NCBI GenBank assembly: GCA_003520425.1
Contig: DOUU01000474.1
Span: 8,375-14,988, forward strand
Direction: 5' to 3'
Length of the DNA stretch: 6,614 nt
From: Deltaproteobacteria bacterium
Lineage (GTDB): Bacteria; Myxococcota_A; UBA9160
The position numbers and the translations under genes were made by a program. Positions 5,729 through 6,614 of this stretch are shown one piece after another. The notes under the pieces were generated by a model. The model did no database searches. It was not told the DNA's origin and worked only from the letters and a program-made list of their open reading frames with translations. Numbering within the stretch: position 1 is the first letter of the stretch; each line of letters starts with the position of its first letter.

Positions 5729-5733
5729 CGAAG

Positions 5734-6291
5734 ATGGTGGACGCAAGAGTCTCGACCTCTCTTCTGCCCGACGTCCTTCGACACAACTGGGGCTGGCTCC
5801 TGGCCCTGGGGTTGGTGCAAATCGTCCTGGGTTCAACATCGATTTGTGTACCGATCATCGGCACGGTGGCGAGCGCGCTTTTCGTGGGCTGGCTCTTTCT
5901 CGCCGCGGGAGTTGCTCAGGTCGTGCACGCCGTCCAGGGTCGCGCGGGGAAGGGTTTCTGGCTGCATCTCCTGAGCGCGCTCCTCTATCTCGCGGCCGGC
6001 GGCATGATTGCGCTCTACCCGATGAGTGGCGTTCTCACCCTCACCGTCTTTCTCGCCGCCTTCCTGCTGGTCGAGGGGGGAGTTCGCATCTGGCTCGGTC
6101 TGCAGATTCGGCCGGCCGAGGGTTGGGGCTGGGTGTCCGTCTCGGGAGTCCTTGGCGTATTCGCCGGAGCGATGATCTGGAGCCAGCTTCCGAGCTCTGC
6201 GGTCTGGGCGCTCGGGACGCTCGTCGGGATCAACTTCCTGTTCAGCGGGGTCTCGCTCCTGTCGCTCGCCCTGCGAGCCCGGAGCGTCTAG
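5734..6291 (+). CDS. HdeD family (DUF308) six-helix membrane protein
   Basis: A 185-residue hydrophobic protein, close to the usual length of HdeD/DUF308 proteins. Six membrane segments lie at roughly 19-39, 43-65, 76-95, 99-121, 131-150 and 156-180. Family features are the opening HNWGWLLALGLVQIVLG (17-33), the GW-F-L-AG pattern near 52-59, FWLHLLSALLYLAAGG (75-90), FLLVEGGVRIWLGL (110-123) and the last pair with GWGWVSVSGVLG (130-141). These are two-helix units repeated three times. E. coli HdeD is an inner-membrane protein linked to acid resistance at high cell density. Most relatives have no known biochemical role, so an acid-stress function here is only possible. The start is secured by GGGAGG 5 bases upstream. 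It is probably transcribed from its own promoter together with the 21-codon frame. Confidence 0.92.
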   Translation: MVDARVSTSLLPDVLRHNWGWLLALGLVQIVLGSTSICVPIIGTVASALFVGWLFLAAGVAQVVHAVQGRAGKGFWLHLLSALLYLAAGGMIALYPMSGVLTLTVFLAAFLLVEGGVRIWLGLQIRPAEGWGWVSVSGVLGVFAGAMIWSQLPSSAVWALGTLVGINFLFSGVSLLSLALRARSV

Positions 6292-6614
6292 CTGTTCGGA
6301 GGATTCTCGTAAAAGCTGAATCGCCGCGTGTGTCAGGCGTGCGCGAGCAAGCAATCGCGGCCCAAAGGGGCTCTCGTGCCCGAGTCCCTCCGCATTCCCA
6401 GCGCCGACACAAGAGGAAGTAACTGAAGTTCAAATCGGGGCGCTACGTCCGAGAGGTAGCCGGTTCCCCCGGACAAGTACGCAGAGCTTCCATGGGCGGC
6501 ATGATTCACGGACGGGCACGAGGTTTCAGCGGAAGCACATGCCCTCGAAGCGAACACTCGCTCACGGACTTCCTATTAGCGGCGATGCGCGGGTCAGCCT
6601 GTCGCTTTGAGCTC
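6292..6614. other. 3' flank without a recognisable gene
   Basis: These 323 bases follow the HdeD-like stop. A weak hairpin, GATTC/GAATC (6302-6306 with 6318-6322), lies just after the stop but has no T run. Open frames here are short and match nothing I know. An ATG at 6492 opens a frame that runs off the right edge (41 codons seen) without a clear Shine-Dalgarno sequence, so a gene starting here cannot be excluded. No tRNA or mobile-element end was recognised. Confidence 0.5.
6436..6471. repeat. Two-helix inverted repeat downstream of the HdeD-like gene
   Basis: CGGGG (6436-6440) pairs with CCCCG (6467-6471), and inside it GCTAC (6442-6446) pairs with GTAGC (6456-6460) across a small asymmetric internal loop. 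A competing hairpin, CCGG-TTCCC-CCGG (6460-6472), shares bases with it. It lies 145 bases after the stop codon and has no T tract. Function unknown. Confidence 0.3.

Noticed and set aside
6426..6450. tRNA-like T-loop string GTTCAAATC
   Set aside because: The flanking bases do not form the 5-bp T-arm stem, and no acceptor or anticodon arm can be built around it on the plus strand.
6506..6569. Repeated 8-mer TCACGGAC (6506-6513 and 6562-6569)
   Set aside because: Too short and without extension or regular spacing to mean anything on its own.
6492..6614. ATG-started frame running off the right edge
   Set aside because: Only 41 codons are seen, without a clear ribosome binding site or recognisable motif. 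Kept as a possibility in the flank entry, not called.

Overview
This is a GC-rich window (about two thirds G+C by eye) from a bacterial chromosome. Nothing in it is phage-, plasmid- or transposon-like. Five protein genes are well supported. They are ordinary metabolic or envelope genes of the kind found in free-living, high-GC Gram-negative bacteria such as Myxococcota or related deltaproteobacterial lineages. That placement is a guess from composition and gene types, since no marker gene is present.

Layout: (1) Positions 1-909, plus strand: the 3' part of a luciferase-like (LLM class) flavin- or F420-dependent oxidoreductase whose start lies left of the window. (2) A 59-base convergent gap with a short hairpin. 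(3) Positions 3150-969, minus strand: a probable two-gene transcription unit. A multi-pass membrane acyltransferase of the heparan-alpha-glucosaminide N-acetyltransferase (HGSNAT/DUF5009) family comes first, then after 67 bases an MBL-fold metallohydrolase. (4) Positions 3151-3921: a 771-base divergent intergenic region with no convincing gene but several clear inverted repeats, including an 84-base nested one, and helically phased TGCG repeats near the next gene. (5) Positions 3922-5526, plus strand: a PhoD-like metallophosphoesterase with a twin-arginine signal. (6) Positions 5527-5733: a short gap with a possible promoter and a 21-codon reading frame with a perfect ribosome binding site. 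(7) Positions 5734-6291, plus strand: a six-helix HdeD/DUF308 membrane protein. (8) Positions 6292-6614: no gene seen.

How the genes relate: the acyltransferase and hydrolase are probably co-transcribed, though no shared pathway can be named. The PhoD-like enzyme is predicted to be exported folded by the Tat system and to act on phosphoesters outside the cytoplasmic membrane. The HdeD-like gene probably has its own promoter and may be translationally coupled to the tiny upstream frame.

I do not see a convincing undescribed multi-gene system. The parts most worth a second look are non-coding or very small: the leader ORF before the HdeD-like gene, and the structured 771-base divergent region.
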